25,598 nucleotides of DNA from an uncultured bacterium (GCA_903821905.1 CAIJMQ010000017.1:1-25598); one strand, 5' to 3'. Positions 14,857 to 23,818 are shown, counted from the first letter of the stretch. Notes: a model not told the origin generated them from the letters alone. Made by a program: numbers and translations.

Positions 14857-14879
14857 TAGGTTTGTTGTTATATAATGTG

Positions 14880-17800
14880 TCAGTCTATCTTGGCTTTGAA
14901 GAGTAACCATTTCCCTTCATATGACTTCACGAAGTAGACATAGCCATCTTTTATCTCGAAATTCGAGGGCCGGTCGAGAAGAACCTTATCTGTATTCTCA
15001 ATCCCCTTAAAATCATCTAAAGTTCCTTTGCCGAGGTCAATAGCATACCATGGGCCATAGTTTGACTTTAGGCTGAGTTTACCATCTTTCTGGAGAAATG
15101 AAAGACTCCAATATCCATTGAGTTGCGGCTGCCAACGTTTGTCGGGAACAAGAGTTATTTTTTCCTTATTCCCATCTAACCACGAACCGGTATATTCAAG
15201 GTTTAACTTTTTGGGCAACTCAAGGAGAATAGTTCCTAAGTTAAGTTTCTTGCCAGGTTGCAAATTTACAGGTATTGCTTGCCCTAAATATCCAGGCGCA
15301 GAAATCACTATAATGTACTCGGTGGGAGAGAATCCTTGTCCCTGTAATGTACCACTGGCATCAACAGCAATCCTGATCGGGGCCTGATTGTAGTTCAAGT
15401 TTTCGTATCTTCCGTAAGAATCAGCTATGCAATTGCAGGGAGTGTTATATGACTGTCGAATGTTGGCATATATTTTTATATCTGAAACATTCTCGTTGCC
15501 TTCAAGAACCACCTTACCAAAGAGAGAGGATTCTTCCTCTGTTTTAAGAGGTGAGAGATGTAATATTCCTATATTGGCAAATGGTTGTTTAATAATTGCA
15601 TTTAGATTAACATCAAGCGGTTTATAATCATACATTCGAAAACTCAAAGGACGAGTGGGATCTTTAACCAATGCAACAAAATACCCGCCTGAAAGAATAT
15701 CCGTTTGCGTTTTTACATCACTCTGGACATTTCCGTCACCATCAAGTGTGAGTTGCCCAATAACAATGTAACAGGACTGGTTGGGATTATCATTGCGATA
15801 GGTCACTGCTTTAGCAATACGAGTATTCATTTCATTTCTAACTTGGTTATCTTCAGGGACGAGACTATTCAATTCTTTCTGAATTAAAGATGAGTCTATA
15901 TCTATTTTGCTACTTATCTGGCTAAAAAGTTTAGCTATCTGGCTGTTAGCAGTCTGTTGAACCCATTCCTGCTTCGATTTGGTTTTAGCTTCTTCGTAAG
16001 CTTGTACTGCTTCGTCATACTTTTTCTGTTGAATATATATCTGTCCTATCTGCAGCAGGTAGTTGGCTTGATTATCTACATTCTTTTCCATCTCTATAGC
16101 TTTTCTATATAGCTCTATGGCTTTATCATAGTTCTTTGAGTTCTGATAAAGGTTGGCAGCTGTGCTGTAGGCATAGGCTTGGTCTGGGTTCTCCTTTAGG
16201 TATTCCTCGGCAGTTTTTATAGCATCGTCATTTCTGCCTGCTTGTTGGTAAACCCATATTAAAGAAGATAGGTAATTCTGCTTATTCTCCGGGAATTTAA
16301 CAATTAGCTCTTCGTATAGTTCTATCGCCTTATCATACTGCTTTGCATTCTGATAGGCAGAAGCTAACTGATTCAGAATATTTCGGTTTTCTGGTTCTAT
16401 CTTTAAAACTTTGTTATACAGTTCTACACCCTTCTCATATTGTTTATTTCTCGAATAAATTTCAGCCAACTGCTTTAAGAGCTCAACGTTTTCCGGTGTT
16501 TCTTTCAGCTTTGCCTCGTACTTATTGGTGAGCTCATCTATCTTGCCCATCTGGCGGTAGAGTTCGGCTATTTGACTATCTGCGTTCTGTTGAACCCATT
16601 CCTGTTTTGATTTGGTTTTGGCATCTTCATAAGCTTGTACTGCTTCTTCATACTTTTTCTGCTGGATATATATCTGTCCTATCTGCATCAGATAGTTAGC
16701 TTGATTATCTACATTCTCTTCCAGTTCTAAAGCTTTTTTGTACATCTGGATAGCTTTATCGTAGTCCTTTAGGTTATTGTAGAGATTGGCAACTGTAGTG
16801 TAGGCATGGGCTTGGTCTGGATTCTCCTTTAGGTATTCCTCGGCAGTTTTTATAGCATCGTCATTTCTGCCTGCTTGCTGGTAAGCTCCCATTAGAGAAG
16901 ATAAACAGTTTCGCTTATCCTCCGGGAATTTAACAATTAATTCTTCATATATTTTTATTGCTTCATCATACTGCTTTGCATTAAGATAGGCAGAAGCCAA
17001 CCCGAAGTATGCTGCTTTAGCGTTCGGCTTGAGAGTAATAGTCTTTTTATATTCCTGGATTGCCTTAGGAAATTCTCTTTTGGGGGAAGAAAAGAGTTTG
17101 GCCAGAGTATAATGTAGATTAGGGTCATCTGGATTTTTAGAGAGTTTAGAGTTTATTTCCTCTTCGCTGTACGCATTAAAATAAGTCAAAGTGTTTTTAT
17201 CTTCTAGTTTAAATAAATCCTCGCTCAAGTTGGGATTAATCTGGATATTAACAACTGATAAACTATAATTAGTCGTTTCAATCTTTACAGGGAAATCGTA
17301 TTCTCCTATTCTTTCATAATCTTTTACCTTGAGTATTTGAGTTGAACCGGGTCCATATATATATTCTACTTTTTCGAGTTTCAACCCTTCAGTATCAAAA
17401 TAAAACCTGAGATTCCGATTTAAGTTACTTCTTGTTTGAGGCGTTGTCTTAAAGGACATTTCCAAAACTACATAATTTTTGTTTTCAATCGATTCTTTCT
17501 TAGCAGTGACCTCACCCCAGCTTTTCAGAGTGTTCTTATCGAGTAATGGCAAGAAAAACCAAGCATTAAAGGAAATATTCATTCCAGCACTTTCAGTTAT
17601 TTCACCCATTCTTGCGTTATAGCTTAAAGACTTTTCCGGGGTGATAAAATAATCGGACTGGGCTTCATTAAAAGGATATCTCATCTGCAATCTGAGAAAA
17701 CCGCCCTGCTTGTAATAGCCATTAGTTGTATAAGATGGTGATTTACCTTCTATCTCCCAACTCAGTGATTTGATACCTGTTGTTTTGGCATGTATTTGGT

Positions 17801-18002
17801 CTAATAGTTTTTCTGCTTCAGGAGAAATTTCAGAAGCGAGGGAGGTGCTGGAATTAATCTGTGATTTGATATCTGCTATTTTTGCATGTATTTGGTCTAA
17901 CAGCTTATTTGCTTCTGGAGATGGTTCTGAAGCTAGGGAGATACTGGAACTAAAAAGTATAAATAGGAATACTACTTTTAACTTGACAAGAAAAGTTTTC
18001 AT
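14880..18002 (-). CDS. large exported protein: LolA-like domain, TPR array, C-terminal beta domains
   Basis: This 1040-aa protein begins with a signal peptide (1-24, ending SLA). Residues about 75-270 look like the LolA/outer-membrane lipoprotein-sorting fold (WEIEGKSP, YFITPEKSLSY, SEDLFKLE). Residues about 285-695 are TPR repeats with the usual Y-x-K/E-A-I pattern. Residues about 745-935 seem to be beta-rich domains of carboxypeptidase-regulatory type (SLFGKVVLEG, YGRYENLNYN), and the last 105 residues (TGSWLDGNKEKITL onward) a lipocalin-like barrel that measures matter in extracytoplasmic proteins. The role is unknown; it may be a periplasmic scaffold. Two internal duplications are recorded separately. 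A strong GGAGGAAA ribosome site precedes the ATG. It lies between argC and the ABC exporter, with gaps of about 70 bases on each side. Confidence 0.8.
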   Translation of the reverse strand: MKTFLVKLKVVFLFILFSSSISLASEPSPEANKLLDQIHAKIADIKSQINSSTSLASEISPEAEKLLDQIHAKTTGIKSLSWEIEGKSPSYTTNGYYKQGGFLRLQMRYPFNEAQSDYFITPEKSLSYNARMGEITESAGMNISFNAWFFLPLLDKNTLKSWGEVTAKKESIENKNYVVLEMSFKTTPQTRSNLNRNLRFYFDTEGLKLEKVEYIYGPGSTQILKVKDYERIGEYDFPVKIETTNYSLSVVNIQINPNLSEDLFKLEDKNTLTYFNAYSEEEINSKLSKNPDDPNLHYTLAKLFSSPKREFPKAIQEYKKTITLKPNAKAAYFGLASAYLNAKQYDEAIKIYEELIVKFPEDKRNCLSSLMGAYQQAGRNDDAIKTAEEYLKENPDQAHAYTTVANLYNNLKDYDKAIQMYKKALELEENVDNQANYLMQIGQIYIQQKKYEEAVQAYEDAKTKSKQEWVQQNADSQIAELYRQMGKIDELTNKYEAKLKETPENVELLKQLAEIYSRNKQYEKGVELYNKVLKIEPENRNILNQLASAYQNAKQYDKAIELYEELIVKFPENKQNYLSSLIWVYQQAGRNDDAIKTAEEYLKENPDQAYAYSTAANLYQNSKNYDKAIELYRKAIEMEKNVDNQANYLLQIGQIYIQQKKYDEAVQAYEEAKTKSKQEWVQQTANSQIAKLFSQISSKIDIDSSLIQKELNSLVPEDNQVRNEMNTRIAKAVTYRNDNPNQSCYIVIGQLTLDGDGNVQSDVKTQTDILSGGYFVALVKDPTRPLSFRMYDYKPLDVNLNAIIKQPFANIGILHLSPLKTEEESSLFGKVVLEGNENVSDIKIYANIRQSYNTPCNCIADSYGRYENLNYNQAPIRIAVDASGTLQGQGFSPTEYIIVISAPGYLGQAIPVNLQPGKKLNLGTILLELPKKLNLEYTGSWLDGNKEKITLVPDKRWQPQLNGYWSLSFLQKDGKLSLKSNYGPWYAIDLGKGTLDDFKGIENTDKVLLDRPSNFEIKDGYVYFVKSYEGKWLLFKAKID
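15918..16364 (-). repeat. TPR block copy B (residues 547-695) of a 149-residue duplication
   Basis: Matches the block at 16551-16997 at an exact offset of 633 bases (211 residues), without gaps. Both begin ASAY(L/Q)NAKQYD and end QIA(E/K)L(Y/F)(R/S)Q. Long identical runs such as YQQAGRNDDAIKTAEEYLKE and VDNQANYL are shared, and DNA identity is high too, so the duplication is recent compared with ordinary TPR divergence. Confidence 0.9.
16551..16997 (-). repeat. TPR block copy A (residues 336-484) of a 149-residue duplication
   Basis: Partner of the block at 15918-16364. The two copies are separated by about 62 residues of more diverged TPR sequence (485-546). Synonymous differences are scattered, so the copies are not identical, but the protein sequence is largely kept. 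Confidence 0.9.
17766..17939 (-). repeat. tandem duplication around the signal-peptide cleavage site
   Basis: Residues 22-47 (17939-17862) and 54-79 (17843-17766) of the TPR protein are near copies, 32 residues (96 bases) apart: SLASEPSPEANKLLDQIHAK versus SLASEISPEAEKLLDQIHAK. The repeated unit includes the SLAS stretch at the predicted cleavage site, so the mature protein carries a second, internal copy. Confidence 0.88.
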
Positions 18003-18073
18003 TATTTTCCTCCAAGGGTTAAAAAGTTATTCTATAAAATAGGTGCTGTCCTCCCGATAATGAGTACGAATAT

Positions 18074-19105
18074 TTAGGGGTAAACGGGAATGTATAAAAG
18101 CCCTTCTGTTTCATCCCAGCCATACATTAAGTTCATATTCTGGACTGCCTGGCCTGAAGCGCCTTTGATAAGATTATCTATTGCAGTTATTACGATTGCC
18201 AAGTCGTCCTTAACAATAACTGATATCTGGCATTTATTTGTTCCTCTTACCATTTTAATCTGTGGAGTTTCCCCCTCAGGAAGCAATTGAACAAAAGGTT
18301 CATTTTTGTAAGTTTCCTGGTATTTTCCCCAGATTTTATTTCTATCTGTTGGTTTATTAAGTTTTATATACATAGTAGTAAGTATTCCTCTTGATATCGG
18401 GACAAGATGTGGAACAAAAATTACTTTAATATTTGAACCAGCTGCTTTAGAAAGTTGTTCTGCCATTTCCGGCTGGTGTCTGTGAGAAGCAACTTTGTAT
18501 GCTTTAAGATTTCCTTCTATCTCAGGGAATATTAAAGACAAATCCGCTGTTCTGCCTGCGCCTGAAACACCCGATAAAGAATTGACTAATACCTCACTTA
18601 CAAGTCCCATTTTTACTAATGGGGAAGCGCCAAGTATTACTGATGTAGGATAACAACCGGGATTTGCAATTAAATCAGCTTTCTTGATTTTATCTCTATA
18701 TAATTCCGGCAGGCCATATACTTTTTTCTTAAGAAGCTCCGAATGAGTATGTTTTGTGCCATACCATTCTTCATATATTTCAGCACTATCAAATCTATAA
18801 TCTGCTGACAGGTCAATGACTTTTATCCCTTTTGCTAAAAACTCAGGTACAAATTTTAAAGCTACAGTATGAGGAACCGCAAGAAATACTAAGTCAACTT
18901 TCTTAGCTATACTCTCCACATTCTCAAAAACCTCACACTGCACATCAAACACGCCTTTGAAGTGAGGGAAAATTTTAGAAAAAGGTTGCCCCTTCTCAAT
19001 CTTTGCAGTCAGAGAAGTAATTTTCACTTGCGGATGATTAAGTAATATCCTTACCAGCTCCGCACCAGTATAACCTGTTGCACCGACTATTCCGGTTTTT
19101 ATCAT
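18074..19105 (-). CDS. argC: N-acetyl-gamma-glutamyl-phosphate reductase
   Basis: Third step of arginine biosynthesis: NADPH-dependent reduction of N-acetylglutamyl phosphate to the semialdehyde. The 343-aa protein has the nucleotide motif GIVGATGYTGAEL at 5-17, the catalytic cysteine C151 in NPGCYPT, the glycine-rich SGVSGAGR after it, and HRHQPEM with the expected active-site His. Length is normal for the type 1 enzyme. It starts 12 bases after waaA stops and has no close Shine-Dalgarno, so it is probably translated from the same transcript. Other arginine genes are not in the window; the neighbours are functionally unrelated. Confidence 0.95.
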   Translation of the reverse strand: MIKTGIVGATGYTGAELVRILLNHPQVKITSLTAKIEKGQPFSKIFPHFKGVFDVQCEVFENVESIAKKVDLVFLAVPHTVALKFVPEFLAKGIKVIDLSADYRFDSAEIYEEWYGTKHTHSELLKKKVYGLPELYRDKIKKADLIANPGCYPTSVILGASPLVKMGLVSEVLVNSLSGVSGAGRTADLSLIFPEIEGNLKAYKVASHRHQPEMAEQLSKAAGSNIKVIFVPHLVPISRGILTTMYIKLNKPTDRNKIWGKYQETYKNEPFVQLLPEGETPQIKMVRGTNKCQISVIVKDDLAIVITAIDNLIKGASGQAVQNMNLMYGWDETEGLLYIPVYP

Positions 19106-19117
19106 AGCGCTAATATA

Positions 19118-20368
19118 TTAAACTTCCTGCAATATTTTTGCAATTACTTCAAAATTTCTTTTTGTTGCACCAGGGTTAGACAATACTACATTGCGGGCAT
19201 TTTCGCCGAGTTTCTTTCTTTTTTCCGGAGAGGACAATAATTCAAGTAATTTCTCTTGTAGTTGTTGTTCATTTTCAACTTGTATAATACCATCACCTTT
19301 CTTGAGTAATTCTGTCATCTCATTCTGTTTAAATGTATATTGGCCAGTAATGATGGGTTTGGATAAAAAAGCAGGTTCAAGCAGGTTGTGTCCGCCTATT
19401 GGGACAAAACTTCCCCCAACAAAAACTACATCTGCCACTGAATAAATCTTTGAAAGTTCTCCGATAGTATCTACAAGGATTATTTTTTCTTTGAGTAAAT
19501 AAGAATTTGTTTCACTTCTTTTTACAAACGAATAGCCCTTTTCTTTTATTAGGTTTTCTATTTCCGTCAATCTTTCGGGATGTCTGGGGACTAATACCAG
19601 TAGTGTATTGGGGAATTTTTTGTCTATTTTCTTTAATAACTCAAGTAATATCTTTTCTTCTCCCGGATGAGTACTTCCTGCAACTATGATGGGAGAAAAT
19701 CCTGTCGTATTCCAATTCTCAAGCGGTTTTTCTTTGTCTAAATCCGAGTCAAACAAGTCAAATTTGGTATTACCTGTAACGATTATCTTCTCGGGATTAA
19801 CTCCTAATTGAATTAATTTATCTTTGTCTTCTTCGGTCTGCATACAAAAGATGGAAACTTTACCCAGTATTGGTGTGAAAAGAGGATGTATTTTTTTATA
19901 TTTTAAAAAAGAAGACGGTGAAATTTTCCCGTTGTTTAAAACGACAGGGATGTTTAAAAGTTCTGCATATCTTAACAGGTTTGGCCAAAGCTCTGTTTCA
20001 GCAAGAACGATTAAGGAAGGATTAATTTTTCTTAGCACTTTCTTTACAACGAAAGGAAAATCAAAGGGAAAATAAAATATATGTGAAAGTTGTTTCTGCA
20101 TTTTTTCAGCTATTTCCCTGCCTGTTTTGGTTACCGTAGAAAGAACTATTTCATAATCAGGAAGTTGTTTATTGATAAGGGAAATCAGAGGTTTGGAAGC
20201 TATAATTTCGCCTACGGAGACCGCATGAATCCATATGACTTTTTTATTTTCGTTTTCAGGTATTGAAATCCCGAATCTTTCCTTGCATCCTTTATTTTTC
20301 CACAAAACTCTTATGATATAGAAGGGGGAAGCGAGAATAAGTATTAAATTGTATAGAAAATATGTCAT
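19118..20368 (-). CDS. waaA: 3-deoxy-D-manno-octulosonic acid (Kdo) transferase
   Basis: This inner-membrane-anchored GT30 glycosyltransferase adds Kdo from CMP-Kdo to the lipid A precursor. The 416-aa protein has an N-terminal hydrophobic helix (residues 2-22) and then HAVSVGE at 48-54, whose Glu (E54) is the family's catalytic base. AETELWPN is at 123-130, and the C-terminal Rossmann domain carries GNTKFD, GSTHPGEE and the CMP-binding GGSFVPIGGHNLLEP. The match to WaaA/KdtA is full length. It begins 8 bases after the M50 protease stop. Its presence shows that the organism makes Kdo-containing lipopolysaccharide. Confidence 0.95.
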   Translation of the reverse strand: MTYFLYNLILILASPFYIIRVLWKNKGCKERFGISIPENENKKVIWIHAVSVGEIIASKPLISLINKQLPDYEIVLSTVTKTGREIAEKMQKQLSHIFYFPFDFPFVVKKVLRKINPSLIVLAETELWPNLLRYAELLNIPVVLNNGKISPSSFLKYKKIHPLFTPILGKVSIFCMQTEEDKDKLIQLGVNPEKIIVTGNTKFDLFDSDLDKEKPLENWNTTGFSPIIVAGSTHPGEEKILLELLKKIDKKFPNTLLVLVPRHPERLTEIENLIKEKGYSFVKRSETNSYLLKEKIILVDTIGELSKIYSVADVVFVGGSFVPIGGHNLLEPAFLSKPIITGQYTFKQNEMTELLKKGDGIIQVENEQQLQEKLLELLSSPEKRKKLGENARNVVLSNPGATKRNFEVIAKILQEV

Positions 20369-20376
20369 TTTAAATT

Positions 20377-21480
20377 CTATGGTACCATTTTTATAGGAAC
20401 AGGCATAAAGGTAAGAATAAAGATAATTGCTACTATAAGAGCTAATATCTTTTCATTTTTTCCTAAAGGTTCCAGTTCATTCATAGCTCCGGGATTACCT
20501 CCCCAAGAAAAAACAAAACCAAGTATCCCCCAGAATAGCCAACCCGGCCATACTGGATAATTAATAAAATGGAGTAGACCCACCATAATCATAAGACCGC
20601 ATATAAAAAAAGAAAGACGCTGATGATTTTTACTTCCCAATATTGCTCTTGCCACGTGACCTCCATCAAGTTGACCGACTGGAATGAGGTTTAAGAAAGT
20701 TACGAAGAGTCCCACCCAACCTGCAAAAGCAAGAGGATGCAGAGAAAGTCCCTTATCTTTGGGAATGTGCAATACCATACTCGTTAAAAATTTTAAAAGA
20801 AGTGATTCACCCAATATTGGACCGTTACTTAATGTTGCGGTTTCCACAGGAAAAGAAAGTTTTAGCCCTATAATTAGCACAATAACACTGAAGAAAAACC
20901 CGGTGATGGGTCCTGCTACTCCCAGCTGGACTTGCGAATTTTTATCGGGCATAGGCGAACGAATTTTTATAATTGCTCCTAAGGTTCCCAACGGTAGAAT
21001 GAACGGAGGAACAGGTATAAAGTACGGTCCATTAGCAGGGACATTATTTTTTGTTGATATTATTTTATGTCCTAGCTCGTGACTTCCCAAGACGAGCAGA
21101 AGCCCCAATGAGAAAGAAAAAGCGCCTAGCCAGATATTCTTCATATATCCTTCTTGAACTAAGCCGGAAGAAAAATAGTATCCAGCTATTGTTGTTGTAA
21201 GAAAGGTTAAGAAAAAAAGAGTAATAAGAAGACTATTTTTTACTGTTTCTGTTTTTTTCATTCTGACAAGTATACAGACGTTTTTTTCTTTTTCTTTCCT
21301 TAGAAAAGGATAAACTCCTTCGGCTTCGAAATCTTTTCTTACAGTATCAAAATTGTTAAGCATATGGCTGAATTCAAAAGAAAGAGTCCTTATTTCTTGG
21401 TTAAATTGTATGCCCTGGAAATTTTTTTGTGCAACAACAAGAAGCTTTTCAATATCAGGATAAATTATCTTAGATTCCAT
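20377..21480 (-). CDS. site-2-type (M50) intramembrane zinc metalloprotease
   Basis: This 367-aa membrane protein has the zinc-binding HELGH at 134-138 and the second motif NLIPVGQLDGGH at 264-275 with ligand D272. It has a soluble N-terminal part of about 75 residues and roughly seven or eight helices. The order and the GPYFIPVPP segment after HELGH resemble the EGY/S2P branch with homologues in cyanobacteria, plant chloroplasts and many bacteria, rather than RseP, because there is no PDZ domain. Such proteases cut membrane proteins, often anti-sigma factors or regulators; no substrate is evident here. The gene overlaps the helicase gene by 16 bases, so translation is probably coupled, and waaA follows 8 bases after it. 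Confidence 0.9.
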   Translation of the reverse strand: MESKIIYPDIEKLLVVAQKNFQGIQFNQEIRTLSFEFSHMLNNFDTVRKDFEAEGVYPFLRKEKEKNVCILVRMKKTETVKNSLLITLFFLTFLTTTIAGYYFSSGLVQEGYMKNIWLGAFSFSLGLLLVLGSHELGHKIISTKNNVPANGPYFIPVPPFILPLGTLGAIIKIRSPMPDKNSQVQLGVAGPITGFFFSVIVLIIGLKLSFPVETATLSNGPILGESLLLKFLTSMVLHIPKDKGLSLHPLAFAGWVGLFVTFLNLIPVGQLDGGHVARAILGSKNHQRLSFFICGLMIMVGLLHFINYPVWPGWLFWGILGFVFSWGGNPGAMNELEPLGKNEKILALIVAIIFILTFMPVPIKMVP

Positions 21481-23429
21481 TCTTCATATGCTCCTTTATC
21501 TATTTCACTTAAGAACGAAGACGGAGAATTTTGAGTCCACGGAGAATTGCTTCTCATGGAAACAACAGGGTAGGTAAGGTAAAGTTGATCTTTTGCTCTG
21601 GTTAAAGCCACATAAAAAAGTCTTCTTTCTTCTTCTTTCTCCTCTGCAGTTTCAGCTTTATAGGATGGGAAATACCCTTCAATGACCCCGATTATAAAAA
21701 CCACTTTCCATTCCAATCCCTTAGCTTGGTGAACAGTTGAGAGTATTAAACCCTGCCCAGCATCTTTTAAATCAACCATGTCTTCTGTTCTTATGCCGCC
21801 CATTAAAGCAAGTTCGGATACAAACGTTTCACAGGATGAATATGTTTTTGCGAACCGCGCAAGTTGTTGTATATCTTCCAGTCTTCTCTCCCAATCGGTA
21901 TAAGTTGTTTCTAAATATGAAGAGTAGTTGTCTTTTAATATTGTTTGTATCATTGAGGAAGGGTCGGTGTGTATTTTTTCGTTATCGAGTTTCTTAATTA
22001 AATTCATAAAACGGTCAAACTCTTTTTCAGAAAATTTTGGTATTCCTATTTTTTTGGCTGTAAGGTCAAAAGGCTGTGGACTATCTAATATTTTAGTATA
22101 TATTTTAGAAGCTGTCATTTCGCCGATCTTAGGTATATGTTTGAGCAATCTTGTCCAAGGAAGTTGGTCTTTTTTGTTTTCTATAATCCTCATATATGAA
22201 AGAATATCTTTGATATGTGCTTGTTCGAAAAATCTTAAACCTGACCTTGTCCAAAAAGGTATCCCTCTTCTGGTTAGTTCCATCTGAAGTTCCATTGAGT
22301 GGAAATGTGCCCGGTAAAGAACTGCGATATTTGATAAAGGCACCCCTTCTTCGTAAAGTTCAAATATTCTTTGAGCAATAAAGGAAGCTTGTTGATAAAC
22401 ATCTATTGCAGATACTACGATAGGTTTTATTCCTTCTTCTCTGACCGGTTTTAATCCTTTTTTGAATTTGTGGCGGGCAGATGAAATTATGCAATTTGCA
22501 AAGTTTAAAATATGCGGTGTTGAGCGGTAATTTATCTCTACCGTGAATATCTTCGCATCGGGATATTTCTTTGTGAATTCCAGAATATTTTCGTATCTTG
22601 CTCCTCTGAAGGAATAAATGGACTGGAAATCGTCTCCTACTACCATCAAATTGCGCCAACCGGCAGCTAAAATGTCAAGGATTTCTGACTGCAGGAGATT
22701 GGTATCCTGATATTCATCCACGAGAATATACCTGAAAAGACGGGAATATGTTTCCCTAATTTTTTCATCTTCGCTTAGAAGTATAAGAAATTTCTCGAGT
22801 AGGTCATCAAAATCCAGTGCATTTATGTCTTTTTTCTTTTTTTCGTACTTTTTAAAAATTTTCTGTATATCTTGAGTAAACTCTTCCATGTGAGGATATC
22901 TTTTTTCTATTATTTTTCGGATGTGTTCCCTAGTATTTATGGAAAGTCCCAAAATATCTTGAAGCACTCCTGCTTTTGGAAATAATTTACCTGTTTGTTT
23001 AGTTATTGATTCTTGTCGGGCAATATTAAGCAGGTCTTCCGAATCTCCTGTGTCCAAAATTGTATAGTTAGGATTAAAACCTATTTTAGAAGCATGTTTT
23101 CTTAAAATTAAATTGCTAATATGATGGAATGTTCCGCCCCACAACTTTGAAATGTTAGTGTTAATTAATCCCGAAGTGCGCTGCAGCATTTCTTTTGCGG
23201 CTTTCTGTGTAAAAGTGACAAGAAGGATGTTTTCTGTTGGAATACCCTTGTCTACAAGATAGGCAACCCTACAGGTTACAACTCTTGTTTTTCCGCTTCC
23301 TGCACCTGCAATCACCATGCAAGGACCGTCTTCTGCAGTAACTGCCTTGAGTTGTTCAGGGTTTAGATCTTTTAAGTAATCACAACTTGCTATAATTTTT
23401 GGGGAAGGTTGAAGGATATATTCGGGCAT
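21465..23429 (-). CDS. uvrD: UvrD/PcrA/Rep-family SF1A DNA helicase
   Basis: This ATP-dependent 3'-5' helicase acts in repair or replication restart. The 654-aa protein has the Q motif LNPEQ (22-26), Walker A GAGSGKT (42-48), motif Ia TFTQKAAKEM (72-81), Walker B VDEYQDT (237-243), motif III DDFQSIYSFRGA (266-277), motif IV NYRS, motif V STVHQAKGLEW and motif VI FYVALTRAKD. It lacks the long C-terminal tail of E. coli UvrD, so it may be nearer to PcrA or Rep; the symbol is a family label. No ribosome site stands before ATG 23429. A start a few codons later is not available without losing N-terminal sequence, so this ATG is kept. Confidence 0.9.
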   Translation of the reverse strand: MPEYILQPSPKIIASCDYLKDLNPEQLKAVTAEDGPCMVIAGAGSGKTRVVTCRVAYLVDKGIPTENILLVTFTQKAAKEMLQRTSGLINTNISKLWGGTFHHISNLILRKHASKIGFNPNYTILDTGDSEDLLNIARQESITKQTGKLFPKAGVLQDILGLSINTREHIRKIIEKRYPHMEEFTQDIQKIFKKYEKKKKDINALDFDDLLEKFLILLSEDEKIRETYSRLFRYILVDEYQDTNLLQSEILDILAAGWRNLMVVGDDFQSIYSFRGARYENILEFTKKYPDAKIFTVEINYRSTPHILNFANCIISSARHKFKKGLKPVREEGIKPIVVSAIDVYQQASFIAQRIFELYEEGVPLSNIAVLYRAHFHSMELQMELTRRGIPFWTRSGLRFFEQAHIKDILSYMRIIENKKDQLPWTRLLKHIPKIGEMTASKIYTKILDSPQPFDLTAKKIGIPKFSEKEFDRFMNLIKKLDNEKIHTDPSSMIQTILKDNYSSYLETTYTDWERRLEDIQQLARFAKTYSSCETFVSELALMGGIRTEDMVDLKDAGQGLILSTVHQAKGLEWKVVFIIGVIEGYFPSYKAETAEEKEEERRLFYVALTRAKDQLYLTYPVVSMRSNSPWTQNSPSSFLSEIDKGAYEEWNLR

Positions 23430-23487
23430 TTAGTATTTAGTAAAAAAACAACAATAAATTTGGTTTCTGAAACGAAGTGTTTTAATC

Positions 23488-23742
23488 CTAACTGGTTACT
23501 TTATAAACTTCATCGTGAATTCTTACGTGTTCACTCAATTTTATAGCTATATCATCTCCTCGTTTGCCTTCCTGGACGGGTGCTTTATCTATCTGCATTG
23601 ATTCAACGACTTGAGTTAAATCTGTAGTATGGCCTTTGATGTGTATTGTATCACCAACTGCCAAATCTCCTTCAAGTTCAACTACTGCTGCAGGTATATG
23701 AGGGAAGAAATGGGTAACTCTACCTATTTCTTCTTCTTTCAT
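23488..23742 (-). CDS. small EF-Tu domain-II-like protein
   Basis: This 84-aa protein is a single translation-factor domain II beta-barrel, with GRVTHFFPHIPAAVVEL at the start, AVGDTIHIKGHTTDLTQVVES in the middle and GDDIAIKLSEHVRIHDEVYKV at the end. The middle resembles the segment of EF-Tu and IF-2 that reads GDTIHIGG...VKS. There is no GTPase domain. Such proteins are annotated as 'translation elongation factor-like' and are also fused to or near U32 peptidases; the role is unproven. AAGGGGGTA lies about 11 bases before the ATG and a good promoter is further upstream. It ends 58 bases before uvrD and may head the minus-strand transcript. Confidence 0.85.
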   Translation of the reverse strand: MKEEEIGRVTHFFPHIPAAVVELEGDLAVGDTIHIKGHTTDLTQVVESMQIDKAPVQEGKRGDDIAIKLSEHVRIHDEVYKVTS

Positions 23743-23765
23743 ATAATTTTATACCCCCTTTCTTT

Positions 23766-23794
23766 TTCATCAGGTAAAAGATTTATGATATAAT
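23766..23794 (+). promoter_or_regulatory. extended -10 promoter for murB-ftsQ
   Basis: TGATATAAT at 23786-23794 is a perfect -10 with extended TG. The -35 at 23766-23771 (TTCATC) matches only half the consensus. The expected start near 23801 gives a leader of about 63 bases; AAAGGAT at 23846-23852 is the likely ribosome site. Confidence 0.5.
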
Positions 23795-23818
23795 TTCCAA
23801 CGCGTGATTTAGTAGCTG

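Noticed and set aside
16551-16997. Direct repeats considered as a CRISPR array
   Set aside because: There are only two long blocks inside one coding frame, with no short regularly spaced repeats or spacers; explained by TPR duplication.
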